Both the position numbers and the translations under genes were made by a program. Source: Aricia agestis (Eukaryota; Arthropoda; Insecta; Lepidoptera; Lycaenidae). From it: DNA of 64,000 nt. The DNA lies in contig NC_056425.1 of NCBI RefSeq assembly GCF_905147365.1, positions 11,187,001 through 11,251,000 of the forward strand, read 5' to 3'. The notes under the pieces are model-generated. The model was not told the origin of the DNA. It did no database searches and saw only the letters and a list, made by a program, of their open reading frames with translations. Positions 11,288 to 26,200 of this stretch are shown piece after piece. How positions within the stretch are numbered: position 1 is the stretch's first letter; the number at the start of each line of letters is the position of its first letter.

Positions 11288-14200
11288 ATGAAAGATATGC
11301 GCTCTATGGCCATCATGCCTAGCGGCCGACTTACTGAGTTCGTCTCGAGGGAGGAACTTCCTCAGAGAAGCCGGTCCTCATCTTGGACGTGGCGACGAAC
11401 TACCAACTTCGTTCGCCACGAGCCGAGATTCTCCTTGCAATATGAGGTAAAAGAATATCGGTTTGCATTGTTTCTTTATCTATTTGTTTACGAGTCATTG
11501 TAAACGATACTTAGATCAATCATTGATGTTGATAAGGCTGTAGAGTTTCTTTTGACTGTTTTGATTTATACTCACTACTGGGTGGTTCTATTTGTTCGGT
11601 CCCATTTAGCTATTTTTGTAGAATCATTTTTTTTTAAAGATGTTACGACAAAATTTTGTATTTAGGCTTGTGTACATATACTTACTCTGATCCCTGAATT
11701 GCCTTAGTCTGCTATTTATATTTACGATATAAATAGATGGATGGTAATGATGCAACAGACGCAAATGAAAATCGGTAAGATGGAAATTTAAAGGATTGGA
11801 TGGAAATGAAAAATAGTTATAAGGAAGCGAAAAAAGTTCAGGAATTTCATGTTAGATAAACAGAATACTTGTTATTGTTTTATTTTTATGAGTAATAAAA
11901 CCAGTGTCAGTTATTGAAATCTCCTCTACTAAAAAAATTGACAAAAATATAAGACTTTTGTTAAAAAGTAGGAAACAAGTCAGACACGTCAGACATTATT
12001 ATTTTATTTAAATAAAATGCAACCAATCTTTAGTTCTACTATATAATCGTATACAATCAACATTCCATGTACTTTACCCAACTATTAAGTTACTAGAGTT
12101 TTTAAGGAAAACACTAGGTATTTTAAAAAATAGTTTCACAAATCGCAGTTCTATGCAATTTAGCGCCGACTAGTTTAGTAAACTTTAGTAAACTCTTGAA
12201 AATAATATCCCAATTTGTTACACACCACTTTATACATTAACAGGCATTAGATATAGTGATGTTGAGCAACAAAAATATGTATTATGTTCCTGTAAGTAAT
12301 AGAATCTTAAATTCTTAAAAAACAGTTTTAAATCTTAAATATTATGTTTAATCACTTAATTATGAAGTACTAGCTAGATTAGTACTACATGGATAGGTAC
12401 TTATTAAAAGGAAAATATACAGGGTTATCCGTATGCTACTAAAAATACTAGTTATTTCAAAAAAATCACATATTTGGTTTCATTATGAGATTAACATGTA
12501 TAATACTATTCGAAGATTTATTTTCCATATTTATTTGTCAGAAATGTGTGCACGTCGGTTCATTGAAGGGTCCAAAAGCATATCTTTGACAGGGCGTAAA
12601 TCTACAATATCTATATAGAGTTCCGCAATCCACAAGCTAGGTAAAAATCTTTGTTTCGAATGTCAGTGACTTTCCTAAGTAAATATTATCTCAAATGTAA
12701 TTAAGCCGCCCTCTTCTATCTAATGGCAGATAACAGTGATGAGACAGACAACGAACCCCCAAAATAGAACCATTCAAGTGAACCAAGTGATGATGAAGCA
12801 ATCCATTTTCTGTTTTTTGTGATTAGCGGTAATTTGGTACAGAATGACTCGCAGCAAGAAATATTAAAATGGAATGTAATATATAGATAGGATTTGGACA
12901 AAATCTGTTATAAAATACTAAATAATACCAAAAAAATCGGAAAATTGGTTTAAAAATCGGAAGTAATGGATGGGAATGAAGTGGATGGAAATGAAGTTTT
13001 GGCATTTAATTTAAATTTTTATTGCATTCTTATATTTTTCAAAAACCCTGCAACATATCTTTAGAAGGTATTTCAATAGCCTTTATCATAATTTATTTTA
13101 AAAATCACTAGCAACAAAAGTCATTTAAATAGGCAATGGACAAAAAAATTTTCTCCGAGAAACAATGCGCACATCTTATCTCACCTATAATGTATGGCAG
13201 ACATGAGCGTTGGGGTTCCGAAACATGTTTGCACGTAGATCTTACAGATGCAGATTTGGTCAAAAACATAAAAACCATTTGCTCAGAACGATATGAAAAA
13301 TTTCGCGTGACAAAATTAAAACCTACGTTCTCATTTATTCAGAAATAAAACAATTTTTATTTATTTTTTATTTATTTATTTTATTTATTTCTCAATGTTG
13401 CACATGCACAAGTTTTAGTACAAAACATGATAAGATTAATTACGAAAACTCTAAGAAAATTGTGTCTAAGCTTAGCAATCTGGGAACGTATGAACGTTGG
13501 AAATGAAATTTTGGCTATTTGATGTTTAATATCTTTTTGATTAATTATCTTACGGTAATATACAATACGTGGCAAAGTAGAACACTATAGACTTAACATT
13601 TTAAAAGTATTTGATCGAAAAAATTCATTTTGTAAATATCAAATTTTTACTCCGAAAGCAAATGGGACCGAAAAAATAGAACTACCGTACTGCTTACAAA
13701 GAGTATAATATATTTTTATAATACACAGTAGGCTATGCTCCAACGTATGCAATCATCATCATCATTCATCAGGAATCAGGATCGTCATCTTCGAGTTTTG
13801 ATTGAACCACAAGTTTTTTGTTAAGTACCTATACTTATATTATACTTACTTTACTTACGTCTTTGAAATTTAAAAGCAACCTGCAACCTGTAGGCTATTG
13901 TAGAATAGCGTATGGTTGATGGTTTCTATTCTATGGATCCTCGTGCATCTTCACCACATGGTAAAGACTAAAGAGGTCAGAGGACTGTGTTCGTATTCCG
14001 TCGACCGTCCGTACCAGTCGTACTGCCTTAACAATGCCTAACCCTACTGAGCACTGACCAGTAACGTATTGTATGAGTCCGAGTTGTATGGTGTTATAAT
14101 ATGAGAACTGAGAAGTGGTAGATATAACCGATAAAACTGGCTATAAGTATAACCGATAATAACATACGCAGATGACTAATAACTACATAAACTTATCTTG

Positions 14201-17200
14201 ATCTAAGTAAATGATTTTTATTTTCGTAAAATTTTCGTATCAATACTTGACAAACATTTTCACAAACGGGGAATTCCATTTTTTTTAAATAGAAATAAAG
14301 GATTAGCCTAGTAGACTTAGCAAAAAAAAAAGGAGCAAACTCATGCATTACTATGCAAACGTAGGTATTCCGTACATGATTAAAAACTATGGAATGTTAT
14401 CAATTTAATGATGATTTAATGGAATTTTTGACAGAAACACAAAAATAACAAAATAAATAATTAATTCTTTACCTTTGATAAAATGTGCGTGTAACGGAGT
14501 GTAATGCGTCAAAAAATACAGCTATTGACAAAGGCTGTCAAATATGTCATTTGATCCTGTGGAGGTGTAGACGATATTTTTTCAATCACAATTAATTTTT
14601 TGTTTGTGTATTAATTGTAGCAGTGTAGTGATCATTAGTTTAATGATTGATTCCTTTAGCTTAATATTAAATCTAATCAGTGCTGCTGATGTGAACACAT
14701 CCAATAACAGCCTGTAAAGAGGCGTCCGTAAAATTGTGTAGCAAACGTGTCATAACTTAAAGTTACTCCAACCGATGAAATACGAAAAGGATCATCAATT
14801 ATTTAGCATTCCAATAAGAAATTAGTCTAGTTTCACATGGGTGATGGCTTGGCAGTCGGATACACGCGTAAGTCTTCGATCACATACAATATTTTATGCA
14901 GTGCTAGGACGAGACAATAATTATTGTATCATTGTCCTTGTTTTTTGTTTTTTTTTTATTTTGTTTTTTGGCCATTGAAACATATGTTCATCTTTTTACA
15001 CAAAAATTATAATCACTTTAATTTAGAATCACTATCAGCACTCAATTTTAATTTTAAGGAAAAAGTTCCTTCTGAGTTCTGTTCCATGTTGTTGTATGTC
15101 ACAATATAAATTTTACTGGTAACAAGAAATTTCTATATTACTTTATACACTAAATACAATTTGGAATATTCCATCTTCATTACTTCTAACCACTTACCAT
15201 GTTTATCATGATTTATGCAAAAAGTACAAATAATAGTTAATTATTTTCATAATATTATAAAAATGATCACGTTTTTCCCTTACTGGTAGTTGTATCCTGC
15301 TTTCAAACTCAAGTACTGGTGCCTTACTCCCGAAACTGATATCGATTTCGATTTTCGATTTCAAAGGTTTTTTTTACATTTTTTAGACATATTTTAGATG
15401 GCTAAAGTGTCAAAAAAACCATTGAAATCGCAATTCGAAATCGATATCAGTTTCGGGAGTAAGGCACCTGATTATGTTGTATTTTCCTTCTTGAATGTTA
15501 ACTTGACTTTGTTTTGTCGCCAAATGTTAATTTCTTACTCCAGTGTTATGGGTTTTTTGGTAAATAACACTCAATCTCAAATCTCGCACTCATAATGTCC
15601 TTTGTTGAATGCCTTATTTCTATGCCCCTGAGGGCAGTAATTGTGCTTACATTATAATGGTATCATTTAATACCTCGTAATCTCTATTTCTTCAAATAAA
15701 CTCTTTTCATTATTAACAGCAAATGTCTAATTCTAATAAATAGACACTCGCACCTCAGGTGGATTAGGTAGTTAATAATAATAATACTCCCAACACCAAT
15801 TTCGGTGACAGTGGCCAGTTTCTTTGAAACCAGGCCAGGTGTGCCAGGCTCAAGTGTGTGCGCAGTACACAAGAGTACTCTCTATTCCTTCACTCTCATA
15901 ACCCAGTGGGACGGAAGACCGAAACGACTGGAGAGAGATCAGGCGCAGACTTTTTACATGCCCATCCGACGCATGGATCATCTTACTTGTCATCACAATC
16001 AGGTGATCAGCCTGCATTGTCCTAATCAAACTTGGAAATAACATGTTTCCAACACGGGAATCGAACCCACAACCTCCGAGTCGAGAGCCATGGCGGGTTG
16101 GTAGTGAAGAGGTAACAGACAGAAAGACACACTTTCTCATTTATAATATTATTATTATCATTTATTATTATATTATATATTACTATTGAATTCTAATTCA
16201 ATAGTGAAAGTTTGTTAGACATGTTCTGTGAGTTGTGACTCAGGAGTATGACTCACATAATTGTGATCATTAAACACTGTCATTGATAAAATTAACCTTT
16301 GCTGAATTAAGTATGTCAATAATAGTAAGAATGTTATTTGGGGATCTTACACAAGGCATAAAAAGGCAAATCATGGTTGCAGCCTGAAATTTTGTTGTCC
16401 CTCCCCTAAATTTCAGGATGGCTGTGGGAGGGGAATGTTTGAATAGTAAATGGCACAATACCTATGTCAAAATTAAAAAGATGTTTTTTGGTTCATGTCC
16501 TTGTAAAAGCCAGGGTGATATGACTGCACATGAAACAAAAAATTCTCCTAAGAATGTTTCCCACTTTGTATACCATAAACCATTGATTATATCTTACTTA
16601 TGATATATAATATCACTTACTCAAATAAACACAATTAGCAATTATTTGAGAATTATTTTAATTAACAATTAATTAGTTGAGAATCATTCCATTCCTCCCA
16701 AAGTTTTTATGATAACTTTGAGTGAGAATGTAACTAGTAGTATATTTTTCATCGTTATAGTTTGTTAGGTTGGCAAATTCAAAAGCCAAATTGGAGAAGG
16801 AAAATAAATGTTATTAGTACAGTTAGAAAGTAAATGTTGACATTAAGATTATTTGATACTGTCAATTCCAATTCAAAATTGTGAACATTGTTGTTTCAGA
16901 CTGATGAAAACAGCTACCTTCTTCGATTGAAGATTGTGGGAGCATATTCATTGGCTAAGAAAGATATATTTGGTGCCAGGTATGTTAATATTTATATAAT
17001 TTATATTTATATTACTTTATAAGGCCCACCTTCTACCATTTTGAGTTCAAATCTCAGAACATAGAGCTGTTGTGTGTTCTTTAGTGCAATGTTCCATAAG
17101 TTCCTTGACTTTACTTGAAACTTCTGTTTGCTTTCAGTGATCCCTATGTCCGCGTCGAATTACAAACAGTTGAGGGAGACGTGACTGTTGAAACATTTCT

Positions 17201-20200
17201 GACTAAAACAAAGAAAAAGGTAAGGGGAAAAGATAAAATAAACCTACATTGTGGTAAGCCTAGTCCTACGCACTTAGCGTATGTGTAATGTTTACTATGT
17301 GCTTTTGAGTAGAAAAATAAATATTTTTAATTGTTACAGACATTGAATCCAGTATGGAATCAGGAGTTTGTATTTAGGGTGAGTGATACAGTCAACAAAA
17401 TTCCTGATTTTATTAAAAAAGCTAAGCTTGGAGCCCAAAGCAAGCCCAAGCCTGTATATTAGAATACAGGCCTAGGCTTAGTGTGGACTCCAAGTGCATT
17501 GTAATTTTTAAGAGAAATAAATAGTACCAACAAAATTTTTTAATCTTAAGGGTATCAAAGTTTAAAAACTGATAAGTAACTTTTAACCTCCAATTTCCAG
17601 GTGAAGCCTCAAGAGCAGAAGCTCCTTATCCAAGTTTTTGACGAAAACCGTCTAACCCGCGACGATTTTCTCGGCATGGTGGAGATACCTCTAGCGTCCG
17701 CGCCGCACGAGTCAGCCGCGGCGGCGCGCCCGCCCGTCGTCAAATATGCGCTGCGCCCGCGCAGGTCTGTGTAAGTAGGCGCATGCAGTGTTCTTTATTT
17801 CAATTTTTTGTTTATTTTATGGCATTGTAAATGTTGAGGCTTTTTAAGCTGTAATTTTTTTTTTAATTTAAAACTTGGTGATTCAGATCTTTAAAGTGAT
17901 GTTACATTTTTAATTAAAAAGTACGGAGTCAGATGTAATTTCTTTTACTTTAATTCTGTCTTTAAATTATTATTGTACAGCTATATGTAGTATTGGCTAT
18001 CATGCTAAAGTATTTGTTTTTAAGCTGTAAATGTTGTTTGTGAAATGTAAATATATTATATATTGTAAAGTACACATTCTTATTGTATTGTAAGACTAAC
18101 CGGATAAGTTGACTGTAAGCGAAAGCAACCACCTATGATATAGCCAGTCTACTACTTGCCAGGATAGGGGATGATTTATTACATCAAAATCGGCTCATGA
18201 GCTCTTCGCGGCAAAGTATCAAAATGTTTTGAGTCGTAAGGTAGCCGAATACTACACTGTCTGCAAGTTTCGTGCCATCGAACAATGCTGGTGGAATATG
18301 GTCGATATGCAAGCTTAACCCATTTAGACCCAAATGAAACTGAGCCATGGAAAATATAAATTTTCTTTATTAATTTATAGAAACCAATAAAATTATTAGG
18401 AAAACACAAGAAAACTCAATTTTTTTTAATGGGATCATGGGATCATACGGTGTGAAAATTTTCGATACATATTTTATGAACGTACCGTGTTTTCGCACAT
18501 TTCTCAAATTGCCTTTGACCTTTTTCATAACGTAATGCTAGCCCATCAGAACAACGCGATTGTTGCGACAGTTTTTCGGGAAATTGACCCTTCATGCTGC
18601 AGGTTTGGCAGTACAGATATGTATTGCTGGTTGCAAGATTCCACCGCTTGTATATCTCAAGTAATGACGACTAAATGCCGCCGAAATTGGACCTGATGCA
18701 ATTCTTGTTTTTATTACTTTGATGATGCAGCCGCCATGCGTTTGCCACTGCTACATCCAGCATTTGCGTAAACAGTACCTACCAGTTACCACCAACTTTT
18801 GGTTCGTATAACAGTGCGAGAAAATCGATTGGCTAGTTGACTTCACCCCACGCATATCCTTGTTATAGCTTTGATAAAAATGTAGGAAGTTAACGTCCAC
18901 ATTCTTTTAACAGTAATACATCCGTTTACTTTTCCCAAAAGAAAAACTGTAATGGCTTCCCCCGATTGCATAGACATTATAATCCAGCCGATGTACAACA
19001 AATTCTGATTATTATCGATATAGGTCGAAACGGTAGTCAAACTCGTCGTTTTCTTTTTTTCATATCCTTGACGGATACGACAGGACACGTCTTTTCTGTA
19101 CTGCCTTAGCCAACAGTATCAGTTGCACAATAGCCAGCTACCCCTTGGAATAGTGAAAAACTGCTAAAGAGACCCATGATTGCGAAGGAAATACGAATAA
19201 ATATATCTTTCCACTGTCATCTTCTATCATAGCAACTTCCTGAAGTCCATAGTATTTATCATAGCTATTGAATACCCTTCAGTTCATTGATTATACGACA
19301 TTGATTGGTGGACAAAAATTGGAATAATTTACATCCAATGTGCCCATTGGCCCCAAATAGGGACACTTGTATAAAACTACTCCTAATCTTATGAAGACGA
19401 AAGCTTTTCACACTAATATGTATATTTTTATAGGTTATAGTGTAATGAGCTCTTTCAAGTAAAAAAATATAAATGCCTAAAAGAAAAACTTAAAAATAAA
19501 AAATACTAACTTGGCGTCATTTCGAATGTTAGAAACAGCTTCAGAAAAATCGTTATAAAACACTGTGAACTATTTTAATATTATTTGTTCCTTCTAGTAA
19601 TAAAAAAATACACTTTTAGCAAATTGACACAATAAAAATAAGTATAAACTTGAAAGACAAAAAATTTAAGTAATTTTAAAAGTGTCCTCGTTTGGGCACG
19701 ACGGGTCTATATGGGTTAATAGTAAATTAAAGTATACTCGGCGATTCGGGCAGTAGCGGTCATTGATCCCCTGTCAAAAAACTTTGCATATTTCATTTTT
19801 TCTCTTCAAACCGCGATCGACAATGAAGTGACAGAGTCTAGTCCAGGGCGATATCGTAATTATCGATATCATAATTCATAAAATCTTAGAGATTATAATT
19901 CTAACAGCCACTAAGAATTTTTCCGATAAATTTATAGTAGTTAATACTTAATAGAATACGAATCGAGTATTTTTTACATAGCTCCTAGACTAAGGTCAAT
20001 GACCACTGGTGCCACGTCATCCATTTAGACTATAGTCATATTTCTACCGTACTTAATCTATGAGTTGTTTAGCGCCCGATCGCGGGTCCGCGGCTACATC
20101 GAGGTGTACCACGCGCTGGTAGGGCGGGTGGGTGAGGTGGGCGAGGTGGCCGACCAGCCCGACGACTGGGAGCTAGTAGACCCCGCCGCCCAGGTGGGCC

Positions 20201-23200
20201 CCGTGCGACCGGTGAGTACGACACTGTACAATAAGATTATAAATAGGATAAAGAAAAAGTTAGTACCTGTCCAGATGAGGCGTTTTACGAGCGAAGTTTA
20301 TACGCGCGTTTCAATTTTTATTGAATCCATACTGCGTTTTACGCGCGTTTTTACGCTACAAACATGGACTCGAAGTTATTACGCTCCAATCAAATACGTC
20401 CATTCGCCACTTCCATTCGGCAATTCGGCATGCGGCGTATTGCCATTTAGACAGTCGATTCTCGCCGTGCGGCGTAAATCGTGCGGCTATAGTCACCCGT
20501 GTAAACCCCGCATTACATTTAATGAAGATTTTGTCATAAACTCCAATATTTGCTTTGAAATTGAATTTAAAGTATTTGATGTGCTATCCAACTCTTTAAT
20601 AAATTAAAGTTATCATTAAATGTAGTCGTTAGATTTGCAGTAAAAAAAAGGAAAATGAAATAAATATATTATAACAGGTGGTGGGTGGGGACCCTCTACC
20701 GCCGGGGTGGGAGGAGCGACAGGACGCGAACGGCCGCACCTACTTCGTGAACCACATCGCGCGATCCACGCAATGGGAGAGGCCTACTTTCATGTGAGTT
20801 TTGTAATGAAAACGTGCGTTGAAGAACACGATAACTAACATTTTGCAACATACAGACATTTACTGATTTTAAGGGTTCTGTAATCAACAAGGAACCCTTA
20901 TAGTTTCGATCTGTCCGTCTGTCTGTCTGTCTCAAATCATTTTCCGGCCCGGCTTCATTTATTTTTTTACTGTTATTATGTTCTTCCACTCACGTCTGGA
21001 CCGATTTTAAAAATTCTTTCACCATTCGAAAGCTACATTATTTACGAGTAACATAGGCTGCTTTTTATTTTAGAAAATATAGGGTTCCGTAAGATATTTC
21101 AGTTTTTCGGAAGCAACCAGAAAATTTACTTATTTTGCGTACGCTGCCTAAACTATAAAAGATAGAACCATACAATGTTCTAAATAAATGTAGATCTTAT
21201 AAATATCTTCAAAAATGTCCGCGACACACTATACCATAGACATAATATATTATTTCATCTCTAAGTAAAGTTTATGTAGACCATATTTGGTCTTTGATTG
21301 ATTAAAATTGGACGTTTGGTTTAGAAGTTATGGCAAAATTAAAATATTGCGATTTACGCCCGTTTCGAAGTGGGCGCTGCTACCAAGGCGGGGTCGGGGG
21401 TGCGCTCGCGGCAGAGGAGTTTAGATCTATTCAGAGTGTTGACTATTGAGTAGTAATGTAGATCTATCAGTAGTATCGACGGAGAGCTGACGACCAAATC
21501 AGTCGTGTAGCTTCAGCTGTGTTAAAATTCCGTTAGCTACTTCCCTGAACAACCCTTTCTGATAATCTGCGTGCTGGCAGGCCGTCGACACGATGTTTTC
21601 AATCTCTTATAGACAATCCGAGAAACAAAAGGTTGACTGGAAGAGATTGCTTGTTAGCAATAAGTTTGCCTTTTGTGCATCATCTAGAATATGTTGTTGT
21701 GTGTAAAATTGTTTCAGTTTGTATTTTGGTGTGTTTTTGTATTGTATTGTATTATCGCTGTAGCACCCAGCTAAAAAATGATAACTTTTTAGTTTTTTTT
21801 TTTTAACTTTTTTTTTAATGAATTAACCCGTTATTCCCAGGCGGAACATGAGCACGGAGTCCCAGGCGGAGCGCATGGAGACAGCCGTGACGGAGTTCCA
21901 GCGCCGCTTCCACATCTCTGCGGACGACGAGCTCACGGCCCGGCCCGCGACGCCCTCGCGCCCCGCCCCCGCGCCGCCCGCGCCCGCTAGCCCTGCCCCC
22001 GCCAGCCCCGCGCCACCCGCGCCCGCTAGCCCCGCCCCCGCGCATCAGGTACGGTAACAAAATATCTCCCTAAGTAACAAAAAGGCTCCAGCTTTGTATA
22101 CAAGGGCCGTACCACGAAACCGTTTTGAGACTCAAACACTATTCTAGGACACGGCATTCTCGATCTAACAAGAATGCCGTGTTCTAATGTAACAAACGTG
22201 AAATGACGTTGAGAGCAGGACGCAGTATTATTTCGATTCGATTATAACAGTTCGATTGTTCGAGTCTCAAAACGGTTTCGTAGTAGGCCTCCAGGGTGTA
22301 ACAAAACTAAAGCGTCCCCCACATTCGGCGTGCGCGTTCCTCGGTCGTGTAAGCGAGAGAACGCCGCATGCACGCCGCGAGCGCGACGCGTATACAGTGC
22401 GCTCGCGTCGCTCATACGTCCGAGGAACGCGCACGCCAAATGTAGGGTCAGCCTTCGTAACAAAAAGGTTCCCGCTTTGTATGTACAATGTACAGGGTGT
22501 AACCTGTGGCTCTTTTATAGAGTTAAATACAAAAGTAAAAGCGCTGAAAGAGTGACTTTTTTATTTTTGTATGGGTTGATTTATGATACATAGATAGACC
22601 CAGGTCGCTTGCCCACACAAAAAAAAGTGTAACTCTTAGCGCTACTACTTTCACAGTGAACTCTGTATAAGGGACACGCCCAGTGTGTTTTACACACCTA
22701 AAAGTATCGTCAATTTGTTTTGTTACACCCTGTATTGTGGATATTTTTATTATAGTAAAAAGGTCAGTGTATAACTTCTCAGATTAATTGCTTTTTTAAC
22801 AAAATGATTTACGAAGAAACGGGGAACTTGCATTTATATTTTTTATATTGTTTAAAAATATACGATTGTAACGATTGCTGAAAATATTTGTGTGGCGGTA
22901 CCCACAATTAGCGCCACATTCCTGCATCGCGCTATCGAAGTTTTCAATATGCGTCGGCTTCGGCCTGACCGAGCATAACACCTCGCTGAGTCGGAATCTT
23001 CCCTTGCGGCCTCCACCATTATTCCCACATTTGCAATGCAATAAGTTCGCATTTAAAAAAAATGCGTTACACAACATTTGCGTTAATTAGCAGTTGATTA
23101 AATGTGCAAGTTCTCTGTTTTCGAATCTTTTTTATTTTATAATTTCGAGTAGCAAAAAAGGTGCTAAACGTTATAACGCCGACCGTTGCATGCGTATTAT

Positions 23201-26200
23201 TTGCATGGTCTGTGGTAGGTATGTATGTAGTAGTTCGGAATATTTTATGCGCAGTTTAAAAAATTTAAGAAAGTATGGAGATTAAAAATGAGAAACTAGA
23301 TTCTGGGAGCTACGCATAGTAGGCGATTCAAACTTTTTATTTACAGTATCATTGACAAAATTTTGAATGAGAAAAAATAATTTTGAGCATATAATATATG
23401 CTCAAAAACTTTAAATTAGGTCTTACTAAAAACTGTAAAAGAGATAAAGTATTAAATTAATTTAATTTTAGAATCTACTATGTTTTGCGCTCCAATAATA
23501 TTACGTAGTACTAATACTGCATGTTATTATTGAATATTTTACAGATTAACCGCAGCATGATTCTCTTTGATGTGATTTTTTTAATAATGGATTTTTCTAA
23601 GCATTTGACTAAACCAACCAACCATCGATGCTGTGGATCAGGAGTGTAATTGATTAGTTTTCAACATAAAAATAAGATTATTTGTCCATTTGCCACTTTT
23701 TATGTATTTCAAAATTGATTTCTTTGTTATTTTTTTTATTATTTGAATTTTTAATAACATTTAACACTCGCACTTACATTCATTTTCCATAACTGTAACA
23801 TATTTGTGTTTACTGGCAACACCATAAAATATGTAGATAAACCATACTAGATCGTCATATTTATCACATATAACCAAACAGCATGCGCTTTAATAAAAAA
23901 CCTAAAGTGTCAAAATAAAAAAGCTGTAGACTATTCTGTTAACAATAAAATTGATAACTGAAAAACAAATAAATTGATAACTCAAAAACAAAATAATTAT
24001 ATAAATGGTCCTAGATTTTATTCACAAAATTAAAAAAAAAATTTACAAAAGAACCAGAATAGTATAACATCCAAGTTTACTCCAAGGGTATGTTCTTGTT
24101 CCATTTTCTTTTGATTTGTATGTTGATGACTTAATAAATGAATAGCTTTTATTAATTATCAAGAACTGATTATAACTATATTTTTTCACGGTGTACTTAC
24201 AATATTTCATTTTGCAATGTTGTCTTAAGTGTATTATAGTTGGTTGATCCAACAGTAACAATGTAGTATACAGCTTTTTGGTTTTGTTTTTAAACACTAA
24301 CCCAATTTTTCATAACTTTTAATTTCACATTTGGGTTTGATGGGAAATATAATCGAATCGCAATTTAACCATCATGTAACATTTAAATATAGCCTTTATT
24401 ATCTGACCTTAAAACGACGGTGTCCTCTTCCATCATAGACAATTGAGCTCCCGAAAATGATGGTTTTATTATTTTAGGGTATGCAATTATCTAACTAGAA
24501 TAGAAAGTATAACATAGTATAGAATTATGTATTTTTTTATTATCCTTATACACAATTCGTTGATCTTATACTGGGATAAGTAAAAAACAAGGAAAATAAA
24601 ACCAATCTCTAACAGGAGGAAGCAAGCGAGCCTCAAGCTGGGAATAATGAAAACACTGAGAACATACAACCTACCGCTGGCACGTCCGATGAAACAGAAC
24701 AAGCGACAGAAACGACGGCTAATTTAAGCAACGACTGTGATAATAATATAAGTGATAATCAAAATGAAGCATCGAATGATAATCAGGAGGACAGCGACGT
24801 AGTTTGCGCTCAAGAGGCGCGACCGACCGAACAAGAAGAAAGAACAAATGAGAGTAACGATCAAACTGACGCCCCTGAAGTTGCTCAAGAAACAACTAAT
24901 ACTAGTCAAGAAGCGGAGGATACGGAGATAAGACTCGAGATACAAGCTTTAAACGACGAAGCGAACGACGCGGATGACGATAGCAGAACAGAGATTGACG
25001 TGTTGAGTCTCGGCGGGGAGAGACTCGAGGAAAACGGCGACGATTCTACGGAGTCGCTAACCTTCGATGAGAACCACTTTAGTACACCAACAGGAGGAGC
25101 GTCCCCAGAAAGACGAGAAACGAGACGGCGAAGGACCACAACAAGCTCGATGGACGACTCGGAGGTAAGACGCGGGTTTGCGGGCGTGGCCTGTGCTGTG
25201 TGTGGGTTTCCTTTCATTCACCTCAGGACCATAAGAGATGCACCGAAGGCACAGAGCTTGTCATTGCCTCCGAACTCGCTTGGCGCGATTGTCTATGACT
25301 TAGGGTGTGTAGACGCTAGTCTACGCGTCCTCGAGGACTCGAGGCTAATGTGAACGTCCCGTAACACGCTTGATACTAACACCGCCATCTTACGAAACGA
25401 ATTTAGATTTTGATTATTAGGTAGGTAAATGCTAGAAATATATTGTCCTATTTATTATATTGGAAAATCTTTTAAATCATTATTTTTAAATTTCAAGTTT
25501 ATATATTTATTAGATTAGTCATTAGGTAATGTCCTCTAGGTAATTCCAAATGCGTTAGGTTCTTAGCAAAGCTATCTATTTGATCTGTAATTACAATTTT
25601 GTAATTTTGATATTTTCCATGAGTGCATCTAAAATCCATGAATTATTTTTATTTTATCATCATCGGTTTTCTATACATTTTCAATAACTGGATGACTGAG
25701 AAGATTTCTTTTTTTAAGTTGTCGGATAGAGAGAAATTCATATTTTAAACAATTTTCAGATATAGTTTATTGACCGAGGCTCTCACTATCTGGCGACCGA
25801 ACTCTAGTACCGCGCATGAGCTTCCCATTAAGGCTGCGTTTCCACCAGAGATGTGATGCAAGGAATCTGTTTTTAAGGTCCAATAGCATCGCCGCGCTGA
25901 GCGATATCATGGCAAGCTCACGTCAATGAAGCAATTCTATTGGTTGTCAAAAACACATTCCTCGCATAACATCTCTGGTGGAAACGCAGCCTTAGACTTG
26001 GATTCGTTTCATAAAAAAGTATACTGCTTGTCAAAGCTATGTGGTCATTCGATTCTGTATTTGTTACTTAAAAATACTCTTAATACAACATATATTTTCG
26101 TTGTTATCTTTGTTTTATTGATTCCTTACATCTGTTATAACAATACAGAATTTTTTATACTCTAATTTATATTGTTTGTCAATAAAATAAAATTTATTAG

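Larger units (their letters stand above)
11447..16899. other. Nedd4 intron 1, mostly unrecognised AT-rich DNA
   Basis: The 5.4-kb first intron separates the short N-terminal exon from the C2 exons. It contains a (TTTA)n-like run at about 13359-13392, the palindrome at 15321-15470 and a SINE at 15774-16100. A 70-codon frame at 13136-13348 shows no domain I recognise. No RNA gene was seen. Confidence 0.5.

Noticed and set aside
13136..13348. A 70-codon frame in Nedd4 intron 1 as a nested gene
   Set aside because: No recognised domain and no supporting splice or promoter signals; its length is within what chance gives in AT-rich DNA of this size.
20065..20607. A 180-codon open frame as a separate gene
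   Set aside because: Its first part is Nedd4 exon 6 (20073-20211); the rest is read-through of the intron after a good GTGAGT donor.
21815..22060. A Gly/Arg-rich frame on the minus strand
   Set aside because: It is the antisense shadow of the Ala/Pro-rich Nedd4 exon 8.
25000..25353. Extension of Nedd4 exon 9 past 25164
   Set aside because: The donor GAG|GTAAGA at 25164 joins in phase to exon 10, and the extension loses similarity and ends at a stop before WW2.
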